From: Maratus speciosus
Lineage: Eukaryota > Arthropoda > Arachnida > Araneae > Salticidae
Assembly (NCBI GenBank): GCA_963932465.1
Contig: OZ010786.1
Span: forward strand, 593,019,038 to 593,083,037
Length of the DNA: 64,000 bases
Direction of reading: 5' to 3'
Positions 46,261 to 57,538 of this stretch are shown piece after piece. The notes beneath the pieces were generated by a model. That model did not search any database. It worked only from the letters and a program-made list of their open reading frames with translations, and was not told the origin of the DNA. The position numbers and the translations under genes are program-made. Positions within the stretch are counted from its first letter, which is position 1; each line of letters starts with the position of its first letter.

Positions 46261-46334
46261 GCCGGGATAGCTCAGATGGCAGAGCACTGGCGACTTCAGC
46301 CAGGGATATCCCTGGTTCGAATCCTGGTCCGGAC
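46261..46334 (+). tRNA. tRNA-like module, right arm
   Basis: Same A box and B box as the left arm, both perfect. The anticodon stem CTGGC/GCCAG is fully paired around GACTTCA, which lacks the usual U33. The acceptor has one A-G mismatch (GGCCGGG against TCCGGAC). It is transcribable by pol III in principle but unlikely to be a translational tRNA. Confidence 0.4.
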
Positions 46335-46485
46335 ATTTTTCGCCCATTTGGAAATTTACATCTATTATGATTTATTTACCAATTAGAATAACTGTGTTAA
46401 ATTTAATCTAGTGTAAACCGAAACTATTTATTTTTTAAAACTGTTTTGGAAACTGTTTGATTTATATAAGAAGCCTTGCGTCAAA

Positions 46486-46635
46486 TAATTCACATTGAAT
46501 AATGGGTGTGCCCAGTAAATTCAACTATTCTTCCTTTAATTCAATAAAGCATTTCTGAGTTTGTTGCTGAGTATTTGAAATATTTCTACAGGAAAAGGGC
46601 GTTCTCCAACACGTACAATTTATGAGTTAATCTGT
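46486..46635 (+). repeat. Dispersed repeat shared with 42.3 kb
   Basis: Aligns with 42298-42440 (GGGTGTGYCCARYAAA, then CAGGAAAAGGGCGTTC). Unknown family. Confidence 0.55.
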
Positions 46636-47223
46636 TTGTTTGATATAGAATGCAGAAGAACATGCGTAAATCGATTATTTATAACACAAATTCTGTTTAT
46701 GGGATAACATCAATTACCGGTTTATAGGTTAGATTTTTTTTTCGTTTCAATGATTAATACTGATTTTTATGGTTTTTTGGTAGTATTAAATTCATTATTG
46801 CATTTGATAACTCTAATTTAATTTTGGGAATCGTTATTTAATACGAGTCAATATAAGAGCTTATTTTTGTTTCAATTTTTATAGCTATGACATTAAAAAA
46901 AATACAAACAATGTTTCTATTTGTTTTAAATTTTAAATGTATTGTCTCAATGTTAAAGAATAGTCATTTTCTCAAAAGACATAAATGTGTTATTTATATA
47001 AAAGCTTAAATTAATTATCTTACGTATGTATACAGGATAATTCGTTATCACGTGTACAAACTTCAGGGAGAGAGGGATTATTCAGAGATGAATCAGAATC
47101 ACATCACATGGGTCGGTAACGTCAATCAATAATTCCAGTTTGGCGAATCTTTTATTAAAAAATCACGAATCTATCCCAGTAAATCCATATTTTTAATTTT
47201 CACAATAATCCCCAATATGTTTC

Positions 47224-47257
<34 letters not shown>

Positions 47258-47373
47258 CTTGGTAACTAAACATTATACTATGAGTAAAATAATAATAATG
47301 ACTCCGAAATGAACATTTTTTATTAGACCTGTCACATTGTCGGTATCATGTAAAACTCTCCGAGATATCAAAA
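46636..47373. other. No gene seen; (TA)n
   Basis: AT-rich, with a (TA)n tract at 47228-47257. Confidence 0.6.
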
Positions 47374-47562
47374 CAGTGTTGCCCGTGGGCTACTTTTTTA
47401 AAATTTCGATTTCTTGATCGGCAACACTTTTTTGAAATAGTAAAATTCGGCTTATTTAATGGCATATTAATTAAGGGGGAAAATAATGGGATTTTTAACA
47501 TTTCAGAAAAGTGGTGCCAATCAAGAAATTTGAATTTTAAAAAAGCGGCCCACTGGAAACTC
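47374..47562. mobile_element. hAT-type foldback MITE, copy 2
   Basis: CAGTGTTGCCCGTGGGCTAC and its partner GCGGCCCACTGG are inverted, with a further shared block (TTTCTTGATCGGCAACAC / AGTGGTGCCAATCAAGAAA). Homologous to 10734-10916. The right end is eroded and no duplication is visible. Confidence 0.6.
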
Positions 47563-48508
47563 TATTTTCTTATTGGATAGTTTAACATGGTACCGACGAC
47601 ATGAGCTCTGCCACTTCCGTGACTGGCCTGCTCTTACCAGCTGCTACCGAGTTTTACAATTTTTAACTGTCCTTTAAATATTTTTTTTAGTTATATCTAT
47701 TTTTTAAATTTTATCATGTTCTATTTTTCCAAAATTTTACCTTTAATTTTTTATTTATTTTCTCACTTACTTATTATACCTACTTTAAAAACAAGTAATA
47801 TAATTTTTTAAGTCAATTCCTACTTAGGTCATCAAAGAAAAATTTAATATAATCCCTTAAGCTAATATTAGTTTTTGTTGCATTAAAATATCTCAATCTG
47901 TTGATTTTCTATAAGCAAGTAAACTCTATTGGTTTAGAATGGAAGTCTATGGGAATTTGTCAAAATATTAGAGATATCGCCAAGATGGCTTCACTTTTGG
48001 TGACTCATTTTGGTCGCCAAATTTGGCGATAGACTTGGTGGTATTTGGCGACAGAACATGGTCCCCCTGTAGTAACCCCCTTATAGGTACGAAAATGTAT
48101 TAAATGCTGTTCAATAACCAATGGCCGCCATTTTTCTCCCATATAAAACTAAAATTAATTAATTAAAATTTAATTAATGCATTAATATTTGAAAAAACTG
48201 TATTAACATCAAGTGTCATCCACTTCAAGTTTTAAAAAATTATTTGAACTTGATAGGATGAATAATATGTATTTTATTAACTATTGAAAATTTGAACAAG
48301 ATGTATATAGAGAGAGTGTGAACTAATAGAAGGAATTGAAAAAATGAAGTATTGATCGATAATTTAACCTTAAAAACTTTATGTAGTTTATAAACTACAA
48401 TTAGACCCTTTTATTCCCCAATGGCTCACTAATAATAAAACAACCAATTACTGACAAGGCGTAAAGTGTTGTAGTCAACTCGGAAAGCCGTCAAAGACTG
48501 CACTGTCA
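47563..48508. other. No gene seen
   Basis: Includes a GGCGA/TCGCCA-rich patch at 47980-48050. No gene was recognised. Confidence 0.55.
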
Positions 48509-49224
48509 TTAAGGGGGTCCGGGACACATTAAAAAAAATATATATATTTATTGAGTTAAATTTTTGAAATTTTTGGTGATGGTTAACCATATCATTTGTA
48601 AACAAAATAAAAATTCTCATATTTTTTTTTTTAAATTAAATTTTAAATTTTGTTAAAAAAGTGGGGTAGTTTAAAATCGTTATAACTCGAAATATTATTT
48701 ATAGAATATCAATTTTTTTATTTAAGTAAACAGAAATATATAAATTTTAATTTAGAGCCAGCATTTTAAAAAATACTATTTTTTAAAAGAAATTAAAAAT
48801 ATTTAACAAAAAAATTACAAAAAAAGTGGTGCAACTTTAAAAAAAAAATCATATTTTCAAAAGTAAATCTTTTTTTCAAATATGCTGGCTCAAAAGTAAA
48901 GTAAAATAATTGAAAAAGATATGTTCCGAGTTTTAACCCTGTATCTTTAACGGTTCACGAGTTATAAGAATTTAAATATGAGAAATGGTGAAAAAACCTA
49001 TCATGAAGAGAAACGCAATTTCACAAGAACTCGTTTCCTTGACAACCATAGCTTAAAAGGCAGATTTTGAAAACAAACCAAAACGAAAAGATAAGTATTT
49101 CCTGTTCTAATTAAGATAGAAACATTATTTAAACATCATTTTAAGCAGAAAACGGCAGAGAAATATTTAATCCAATAAAAAAAAATTGAAAATTTCAAGA
49201 TTTTTGTGTCCCGGACCACCTCAA
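48509..49224. mobile_element. TTAA-type element with GGGTCCGGGACAC ends
   Basis: Left TTAAGGGGGTCCGGGACACA and right TGTCCCGGACCACCTCAA are inverted. Flanks are TTAA (48509-48512) and TCAA (49221-49224). The body is 700 bp, AT-rich and non-coding. Its GGGGTC start resembles the palindromic elements at 430 and 8809 more than the CCC-starting families. Confidence 0.65.
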
Positions 49225-49959
49225 TGTACAGAAAAATTGCCATTTGGATTTTGTTTTTGAATTCGGTATATTAATATTTTAATACAATTAAAACAAATTA
49301 GAAAGACAGATTATTGTTTCCGACTTTAGACCAGACCATGGCCAAACTTGATCGCCTGCCTTATACGGCCTTCACAATATCCCTTTGTTTCGGAATCGTT
49401 AAAGACTACAGTCGTCACCAGATGGCGCGAATACCTACTGTAAATTGTATTTTCTCTACTGTAAATAATGATTATTAACTGTTACCTTCATACATAAAAA
49501 TACGAAAAACGCCTCTGCATATGCGTTATAAAAGATATAGATAATATACGTATATTTTGCCTCGGCGTTTTTTGTACTGCAGACAGAAAAACTGGAGGAT
49601 TTGGAGATAAAATGAATAAACAAAATGCATTAAACATAAGCAACTAAAAATATATTAAATAACACGCTACTATAACACGAAAAACAAATATTATAAGTAA
49701 ATTTCCGCATTTGTTTTTGTTTTTAAATTAATTTAATTTAAAATAAATTGCAAATTAAAATTTTATATATGGTATATAAAGTTGATCGCGGGCAACTTTG
49801 GATAATAGTAAAAATTAGAGATAATAAAAATTAAGTGTACAGGGAAATAGAAAAAAATAATAATAATTATACGTTTTTACCATTTTTAGAAAAAAAAATA
49901 AATAACAGGGGAAATTATAAAATCAAATGAAATTTAGGCAGTAATATTATAAAAACTAT
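49225..49959. other. No gene seen
   Basis: AT-rich DNA with no recognised feature. Confidence 0.55.
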
Positions 49960-51240
49960 AATAAAAAATTATTTACACAATATTAAGAGAATAAGCAAGT
50001 TCGCCAGTATCCGGCAACCAACTCATAACTTTTTTTTTTTTTTTTTTTTTAAGAACATTGATTATTTTTGCACGATTATTAATTAATTAAAAAAATATAT
50101 AGATATATGTACACTGCAAACAATTTTCAATAAATTTGGCCATTATATGTGTTGATCTGAAATATCCAATCATGTAGAAAAATAACAAAATTACGTATTA
50201 AAATAATTTGTAAAAATTAATTATTAAAATTAATAATTAGTAATAATAATTAATAATAATTAATAATTAAAAATTAAAAATTTTATTAATAATAATTAAT
50301 AATTAGTTATTAAAATAATTAGTATAAAATTAAATATTCTAATCCTGGAAACTGATGGTATAAAACTATGATACAGTTAAAAGGATATTTGCATATTTCA
50401 TAATATCTACAAAATAAGCAAGTCGTTTAGTCAATAACTCAATCAACTCATATCGATTATTTTTCAATACCTGGATATTTACATGATTCTTAATTATTAA
50501 GAAAATATATATGTCTGTACATTGCAAACAATTTTTCATAAATTTGGCTATTATATGTGTTGATCTGAAATTTTCAAGCATATATAAAAATTATAAAATT
50601 ACATATAAAATTAAATATTCTAATTCTGGATAGTCATGGTATAAAAGTATACAATTAAAATATATTTACAGGTTTCATAATATAAAATAAACAAGAAAGT
50701 CTTTTTGCCAATATCCGGCAATCAACTCAAATCGATTTTTTTTCATGGATATTTACATATTTCCTAATTATTTAGAAAAAAATATATATCAGTACATTGC
50801 GAACTATTTTCAATAAATATAACCTTTATATGGGCCAATCTTAACTATATAAGTATAGAGAAATATTACAAAATCACATGATAATTAAATATTCTAATTC
50901 TGGACGGTCATTATATGAAATTGTACGATAAAAATAAACTATGTTTACATGTTTTATAATAAAAAAAATATAATAAGCAGGTCTTTTCGCCAATATCCGA
51001 CAATCAAATCATACAGATTTTTTTTACTAAAAAAAAAAAAAAAAAAAATGATATTTACAGGGTTTCTAATTTAGAAAAATATAGATATGTGTACATTGTG
51101 AATAATTTTCAGTAAATTTAAATATTGTAGGTACTGGTCATGAAATGCGGGGAAACAAAAAACTAATAATAAATAAATATTTTTTTTTTTCATGTTTCAT
51201 TATTTTAAAGAATCAACAAGTCTTTTTTTTTTCTTTCAAC
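49960..51240 (+). repeat. About 280-bp tandem repeat, 5 units
   Basis: The block AAGCAAGT...CCAATATCCGGCAATCAACTC recurs at about 49994, 50414, 50692, 50974 and (partial) 51213. Each is followed by a poly(T), ATATTTACA, GTACATTGCRAACAATTTTCA and ATTCTAATYCTGG. The first interval is longer because of a poly(T) and an AATTAAT expansion at 50215-50330. No conserved ORF. Confidence 0.8.
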
Positions 51241-51991
51241 AGTTTGTACTCCAAATTTGAAGGAAATTCATGAAAAGAAATTTCTGAAATTTTTATAGTG
51301 AATCGTAAGTGCAGTATGGAACACAGCAATGCAACAAGCTTCTTACCAAAAAAAAAATCGCAATTTCAGTTAACTTATACCTAAGAAAACAAAGCGTGCA
51401 AATAAAATTCTTCATTAAATATAGTAGGAAAAAGCGCCCCCTACCGGAGCTCCGGAACAAAGCTCCGGAGAGAAACTCTGACTCCCCAAAAAGAAAGAGC
51501 TTTCGAATTTTTATTACGGCCGCGTAAAGGGAATCGAGTTTGGCCGTGATCAGACCGACCAAACGTTTTTACACGCGATATCTATGTGTTATTCAAAACA
51601 GGGGTAACTTCGATTATCTTAAAAATCGCTGATGATAGTAACATACATCTAATTATACAAAGTATAGAATTCGAGTATACCTTTCGCAGATGTGGTATTT
51701 ATTTTATAAGGCACTTCATAAATACTAAAATATGAAATTTATTTTTGTTTATATGGACACCTATTCTTATGTTTAAAACTTATATTTAAAAAACAAATGT
51801 TGCTCTGCGTCAAAGAATGTCATTTAAAAGTTTCTTATAAAGAAAATACAGAGTTATAGCACTTCAAATTGTATGCTTTTTCTGTATCCCCTTAACAAAA
51901 AAAGCATATTTCTGTACTCTTTACATCTAAGCAGAATGGATAGACAATACTTATATTTGACAGTATTGACATTCTTATATAAGACTCATAC
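51241..51991. other. GC-rich inverted patch, no gene
   Basis: GCTCCGGAACAAAGCTCCGGAG-like inverted repeat at about 51447-51469 within a GC-richer block (51430-51550) that is open on both strands (51309-51527 plus, 51293-51562 minus). No domain was recognised in either frame. Confidence 0.4.
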
Positions 51992-52203
51992 TTAACCCCT
52001 TGAGAGGCTTTGGGATATATTATACCCCACGTAATTTTAATTCAGATATGCAATAGAAACTTTTAATTAAGTTTTATTTTTATAACTTTGGTAAAAAAAG
52101 ACCTAAAAAATTGCTTTTCCTTATTTTGAAATAAAATTTCCCCAAATTTCCGTTAGGAATTCAACATTTCAGAAACACAATGGCTTGCCCCTCAAAGGGT
52201 TAA
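51992..52203 (+). mobile_element. 210-bp TTAA family, copy at 52.0 kb
   Basis: TTAA at 51992-51995 and 52200-52203, with ends CCCCTTGAGAGGC and GCCCCTCAAAGGG. Internal GGGATATATTATACCCCA. Confidence 0.85.
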
Positions 52204-53925
52204 CACATTCACGCCGGGAAAGGATAATTCTAGTTTTCATTCATAAAACATCATTGGCTAAGGGCATGATTTCTACCTAACAGAAAATGCATTTATATCA
52301 TGCTTGGGTATTACAGCACTTTCTATTGACGAAAATTTGCACTATTTTTACAATTACTGTATACAATATTTTTTAAATATGTGAAATAAACATGTTCCGT
52401 ATTTCATACTTATATATTTATTTGAAATAATATTTTGAGTAATTTTAAATTTCAAGCATCGTGATAGGGAAACAATGTTATAATAAGAAATGCAAATAAA
52501 AACCAAAAAGTAATTTAAGTTTGTCATATCATCTTCAATGTTTTAATATTAAATCAGGTTTTCTTTTAATAAAGAATTTGGAAAATAATTTTTTTTTTTG
52601 CGTATGTGTTTGTGTGCGTTTTAAGTTTTATTTTTCAATTTTATTAATTTCACTATTAATTTACATAATAATTTGTATTTTATGTAGTCTTTGGAGTCGA
52701 CTTGCAAGTGGCACGTAAATGAAATCAGAAATATTAATCATTTTAATCGAGCGCCAGCAAATAGCCGCTCAAGCTTTACTTATATAACTCTATTTTAATA
52801 TTCTTTCGCACCACTACATTTTAAAAATAATTTTTTTAATTAATTGCTTTTCTATGCGTTAAAGTTTTCCTAAATCTACATGTAAAAATTCTTCGTAAAT
52901 AAAAATTAGTGCATTCCAAAAATTTCGTTAAAGATGACTGGAAAAAGTACTTCAGCAACAAAAGGATAAAATTTTTATACTCTATAAAAAATAACTGTCG
53001 AGGATAATACATTTCTAATATGTTTACTTTGGAAATGCCACAGAATTATTTCATTTTGTTAATAATGACATTTTCTTCATCGGTTTGAGGTCATTTTTTA
53101 TAAATGTGAAGGATTGAAGCGGAATTATAAAACTTTGATATAGAAATATAAAGACTGTGTTGAACTTATCTTTTATTTAAACATTTTAAACTTAGGCATT
53201 TCAAATATGTGATATCAAAAGAGGAAAAATAATCAAATCTTTTAATTTCATAGTCTCATTTTTGAATGAAAAAATAATATGGACAGGAGAAAAGCCAAAC
53301 GTTCTTTTATAAACTGTGTTCCGATTGTATTACAAATTTTTATCAATGTAATACATTTTTCAAAAAAGTTTCAATTTTTAGAAAGGAATACTTCCGGTCA
53401 ATTTTTTGTTTTTCTTTGTAGGAATTTGAAACGCTTTCAATGAAAAATGCTGATAGATGATTTTTTTTCAAACGGACTTCAAATGCATTTTAAAAAAGTC
53501 TTTAGAAAAATACATTTTTTGTCCGTTATTGAAGTGTCATAATTTGGCGTACGTCAAACCTTGTTGTCAAATGTGTCACAAGCAGAACTAAAAGAGCGCT
53601 GTGCATTACATAAGAGCAGTAAGAAAAGTAGAATTGCTTCAAAATACTTAAAAATAATTATCCTATGCAATGACATTTTATACAATTTTTAATTCCTTGT
53701 TAGCAATATGTAATTTAAAGGTTACCTCAATTTAACCATATATTTTTTAATGATCTACTTTTATCTGTATTTATTTATGTATTAAATATTGCGATTTTAA
53801 TAATATATTTTCACGATTTAGCAATGAAGTTGAATAAAATATTTTAAACACATTTTTTCAGCAAACAAAGATATCAAAATTTCTCTCTCTCTCTATTAAT
53901 TATTTAATATATATATATATACATG
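52204..53925. other. No gene seen
   Basis: About 1.7 kb of AT-rich DNA. The 5' part begins TTAACACATTCACGCCGGG, which could be the left end of a further TTAA family, but no partner end was found. Confidence 0.5.
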
Positions 53926-54743
53926 CAGGGTTGTCATAAAAAACTTCCCCGATATATGTACCCCTAGCGACCTAACCGCTTAACCAATCGAAAAGAAATT
54001 TCAGATTTAGTTATTTGAATATATGCGCTCGAGATCGTGATGATTTAAAACAACAGAGCTCTCACGGTTACGATTACAGAGAAAACATTTCGAAATATTC
54101 GAATGTCAACACTCTTTTTTTTCTCTGCAAATTCATCAGCGCATTGAAAACTATAAATGGCGTTGGACCGATACACGTATGACTAAAATTGCCGGTGTAA
54201 TATCATGGCATTCAATCCTAAACAGTTCCTATGTAACTTAATATTCAGCACTCTAAAAGGAATGATTACATTTTTTATTTCACTATGTGTACACAAACAC
54301 AACTCAAAAACACATTTTAAAACAAATCTGACAATATTACTCAGTTCACAAGTCAAAAAAAAAAAAGAATCGGCTACTGAAAAACATGTTTTGCTACCAC
54401 AAAAACATGTTTTGTTACCACTCCTTCGTTCCTCGCAATGATCCTTTCTGCAAGTGTCTAACGTCGGCAATTTTCATCGCACATTTATAATTCTAACGCC
54501 ATTTAAGGTTTTTCAATGCGCTGATGAATTTGCGTATGAAAAAATGGTTGTTGCCATTCGAAATTTTCGAATTTGTTTCACTGTAACCGTAACCGTGGGA
54601 GCTCTATTGTTTTAAATCACCACGATCAGGAGCGCATACCTTCAAATAAGTATATCTAAAATTTCTTTCTGATTGGTTGAGCGGTTAGGCCGCTGGGGAT
54701 TCATATATCGGGGAAGTTTTTTTTTTTTTTTATGACGACCCTG
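53926..54743. mobile_element. Long-TIR element (818 bp)
   Basis: Arms of about 250-270 bp are inverted, with ends CAGGGTTGTCATAAAAAAC and a TATGACGACCCTG counterpart. TA follows the right end, and the left flank has drifted. The centre (54200-54460) shows two small opposing ORFs without transposase motifs. CAGGGT ends and TA suggest a mariner-type non-autonomous element. Confidence 0.75.
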
Positions 54744-55115
54744 TATATATATTTCAGAAAATTCCCCGACACATTTTAAAATTCAATGTAAAATCAAGTT
54801 ATTGCCCTACAGGATTGCGGTTGGAATAAAATCCTTCTCAGGATGAAAAATTTCCTTCAGACGAAATAATTAGTTCAATATTTCGATCATAGATGGAGCC
54901 ACGTATCTTGATGTTTTCTTTAAACAGGTGTTTTCTGATTTTCAGATTAAGATTGACGCTGTGGCACAGTAATGGTGACTTTGAGCGTTGGGACTCCTCA
55001 TTTCTGTGTTACATCGTTGATTTTCATCTTAAATTTTTGCTTCGGTCAATTAATCGGAGTAAAAACGAGTTAATCTCGATCATGATACCTATTAAACTCA
55101 AAAGTTGTTCGTTAT
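54744..55115. other. No clear gene
   Basis: The short ORF from 54893 has no recognisable domain and runs into the LINE 5' region. Confidence 0.45.
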
Positions 55116-55201
55116 GCTGTTGTACATCGGCTGTTTGTGAATAGTCGGCTCAGCAGGATGCGAAGTTCTCATCGATGCACGAACTGCCGATGTACAATAG
55201 C
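55116..55201. other. Inverted repeat at LINE 5' end
   Basis: GCTGTTGTACATCGGCTGTT and GAACTGCCGATGTACAATAGC form arms of about 24 nt with few mismatches, able to make a stem-loop just upstream of the 5' UTR repeats. Confidence 0.5.
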
Positions 55202-55204
55202 ACT

Positions 55205-55620
55205 ACAAATAATCGAGAAAATTATATAAAAATAGCTAATGCAGCTTCCCCTTATGGCGGGATATTTTCAAATTCAGAGAGGACCAATTTGTCATAGCCA
55301 AAAACATAAACATGAAATTTGTTTCACTTCACTGTATTACTTTATATACTCTTCGACGGTACGATAATGAAAATGGCACAAATTGCTATTATAGCATCCC
55401 CTTCCTACATAATTTTTCCACATTCAAGGATTCCACTTTCACTTCACATAATCAAAATCATACACAAAAAATTTGGTTCAATTCTATTCATAACTTCATA
55501 CACTTTTCAATGGTACAATAATGAAAATTCCACAAAAATTGCCATTACAGCTCGCCCTTCCGTCGCAACTTTTGTAAATTCAAGGAGTAATCATTCAAGG
55601 AGTTCTGCTTGCCATAGCAA
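55205..55620 (+). repeat. LINE 5' UTR tandem units (about 150 bp x 3)
   Basis: AGCNTCSCCTTCC-type blocks recur at 55243, 55393 and 55549 with ordered neighbours (ACRATAATGAAAAT before, AAATTCARRGAG and CATAGCAAAAAC after). Tandem 5' UTR monomers that carry promoters occur in several LINE families. That role is inferred here from position only. Confidence 0.55.
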
Positions 55621-55854
55621 AAACGGACTCGTGTAAGAACTCGTGTAAGAGACTCGTGTGCGCCTCGTGTTGGTTCGCTCGCGAGAAGGTTGATTGTGTG
55701 AGGCATAGGTTGCATAATGACGACTGTGGTATCGTAATGGTCTTCTGATTTATGATAGCAACTGTTTCGTTTACAGAATGTGTTTTTTCATCGATGCATT
55801 GAACTTTTGCGACTAAATCTGTTCTTTTAAGAATTGCTTGTGAGTGAGAGTACG

Positions 55855-57536
55855 ATGACAGCGATGGATGCCGAAACGGCAAATAACTGTAATTATTTGA
55901 CCGTCGTTTTCGGCGAGGAATATAAGCCACTCAACGATTAGATCGAGAATTGTTATGACGATTTTTCTGAAGAGGATGTTGGAATCTCCGTGCTAAATAC
56001 CTTGAAAGATCTTGCTACTGTGATCTCTGGATGTGCTGAACTAACCAGGCAAAACTTCAACAACAGTATGTGTTGGTAGAAGGTTGGTTGAAGGTATGTG
56101 GGTTTTATTTTCGACATATGCCGATTCGAGGGATCCCACTCTATTAATTTCAATTAAGAATAATTTGTCTAATTTCTGTGAATATCATAAAGGTATAGAA
56201 GCTTCTTTCCCGGCTATACAAGCTCCGGCTGCCTGTACTAAAATAGGATTTGATTTTGATGACGGTTTTAAGACCCCATCGGAAACGGCTAAAGTAGCTA
56301 TACCCAAAATTGCTAATCTTGTTGCCTTAAGCAACCAGTTTGATAAGCTCAGCACGGCTGAGAACAATGTCGCTGACAGTTCGACTGAGGATACTCCTCC
56401 AGTTCCTAAAGAACCCAGACCTGAGCCATTTTATGTAAAAACTCAGAACTGGAAGAAGGTAGCAGACGAAATAGACAATTTAGCTCGTTGCAAAGTCTAT
56501 AAGAAAGTTCAGGATAATCTAATCAAATTCTTTCCTAGCACTGTAGAAATCTACAGAAAAATACAAAATTATTTATCTGAACAAAAAATTGAATTTTTTG
56601 GTATGAAATTAAAGAATGAACGGCCTAGGAAGGTGCTATTAAGGATATACCCATAAATTTCAACATTGATGATATTAAGGGTGAACTAAGCACCCTGGGG
56701 TATAATGTTCATAGGGTGTCGCAACTCAAAAATTTCCGGACCAAGCTTCCCATGCCCATTTACCTGGTAGATGTTTTTGTCAATGATCCATTTAAGCATA
56801 TTTTCGAAATGAGGCCCTGATGGGTTTCGTCATCAAAGTTGAAGCGTACTAATTTAAGGGGGCCAAACAATGTTACAATTGTCAGATGTACAACCACTCA
56901 AGCGAGTGCGGTTTTTTGAAGCCTGTATGTCTAAAATGCTCAGGAGAGCATAATGTAAAACAATGCCAGGTTAAGGATAGAGCCGGGTTTAAATGCGCTA
57001 ACTGTGGGGATAATCATACAGCAAATTTTGGCGAGTGTATGAAAAAACCCAAGAATATGCGAAATAGTCGTGTTGCGACCTTTCGTAACCATCATCAAGG
57101 GTTCAAAGCAAAACCTGTTGTTAAAAAGTTATCCTTCCCAAATGCTGTTGCAGCTAAGGTGCCCGATAGTGTTAACCCTCAAACTGCTGCTACAGGGCAA
57201 GCTCTACCTACTGTAAATAAACCAAATGTTTCTAATGTTCATGTTCCTATTTTTAAAAATGTAAATAATACTTATACTAAGTCTTACTCTCGTGCTATGT
57301 CTTTATCAAATAATGTAAATAATGCTATTAATTCAACTATTGATCAAATTAGTTTATTGAATTTTATTATGACTAACCCTGAAATTTTTTATGTTATTTA
57401 TGGTAAATGGACTAAATTTTGTACTCTACTGGAAAGACTCCAAAAACTTGTTGCGAACAAAAATGTTTTTGAAATCCTTTCAATATTTAATGATGATAGC
57501 CTTATGGGTATGAAAAGCTCTGACAAAAACAACTAA
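55855..57536 (+). pseudogene. LINE ORF1 (gag-like) with three zinc knuckles, broken
   Basis: A frame opens at MTAMDAET (55855) and meets TAG at 55939. A new frame runs 56084-56656 and contains KFFPSTVEIYRKI and FGMKLKNERPRKVLL. After a frame change, IKGELSTLGY and LPMPIYLVDVF (56640-56820) match the PRE_C2HC domain that precedes zinc fingers in Jockey-type ORF1. After another change come CYNC...H...C, CLKCSGEHNVKQC and CANCGDNHTANFGEC, three CCHC-type knuckles that bind element RNA. The tail is Asn-rich. The last frame ends in TAA two bases before the ORF2 start. At least one stop and two or three frameshifts inactivate it. Confidence 0.8.
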
Positions 57537-57538
57537 TT

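Larger units (their letters stand above)
45735..46377. repeat. Palindrome with two inverted tRNA modules
   Basis: The left arm (45735-45877, continuing 46087-46101 after a MITE) and the right arm (about 46205-46377) are inverted copies. Each carries ATAGATGTAAATTTCCAA outside, a tRNA-like module, then GTCGAACTTTTTCACCCAGC inside. The loop is AT-rich. It is the same architecture as 16396-17172 but a different tRNA and unrelated flanks. Confidence 0.85.

Noticed and set aside
45773..46334. Two functional tRNA genes
   Set aside because: Boxes are intact, but the anticodon loops lack U33 and the stems have defects. Inverted placement within a repeated unit favours tRNA-derived repeats.
54183..54470. 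Overlapping 95- and 78-codon ORFs
   Set aside because: They occupy the centre of a long-TIR element on opposite strands without transposase motifs.
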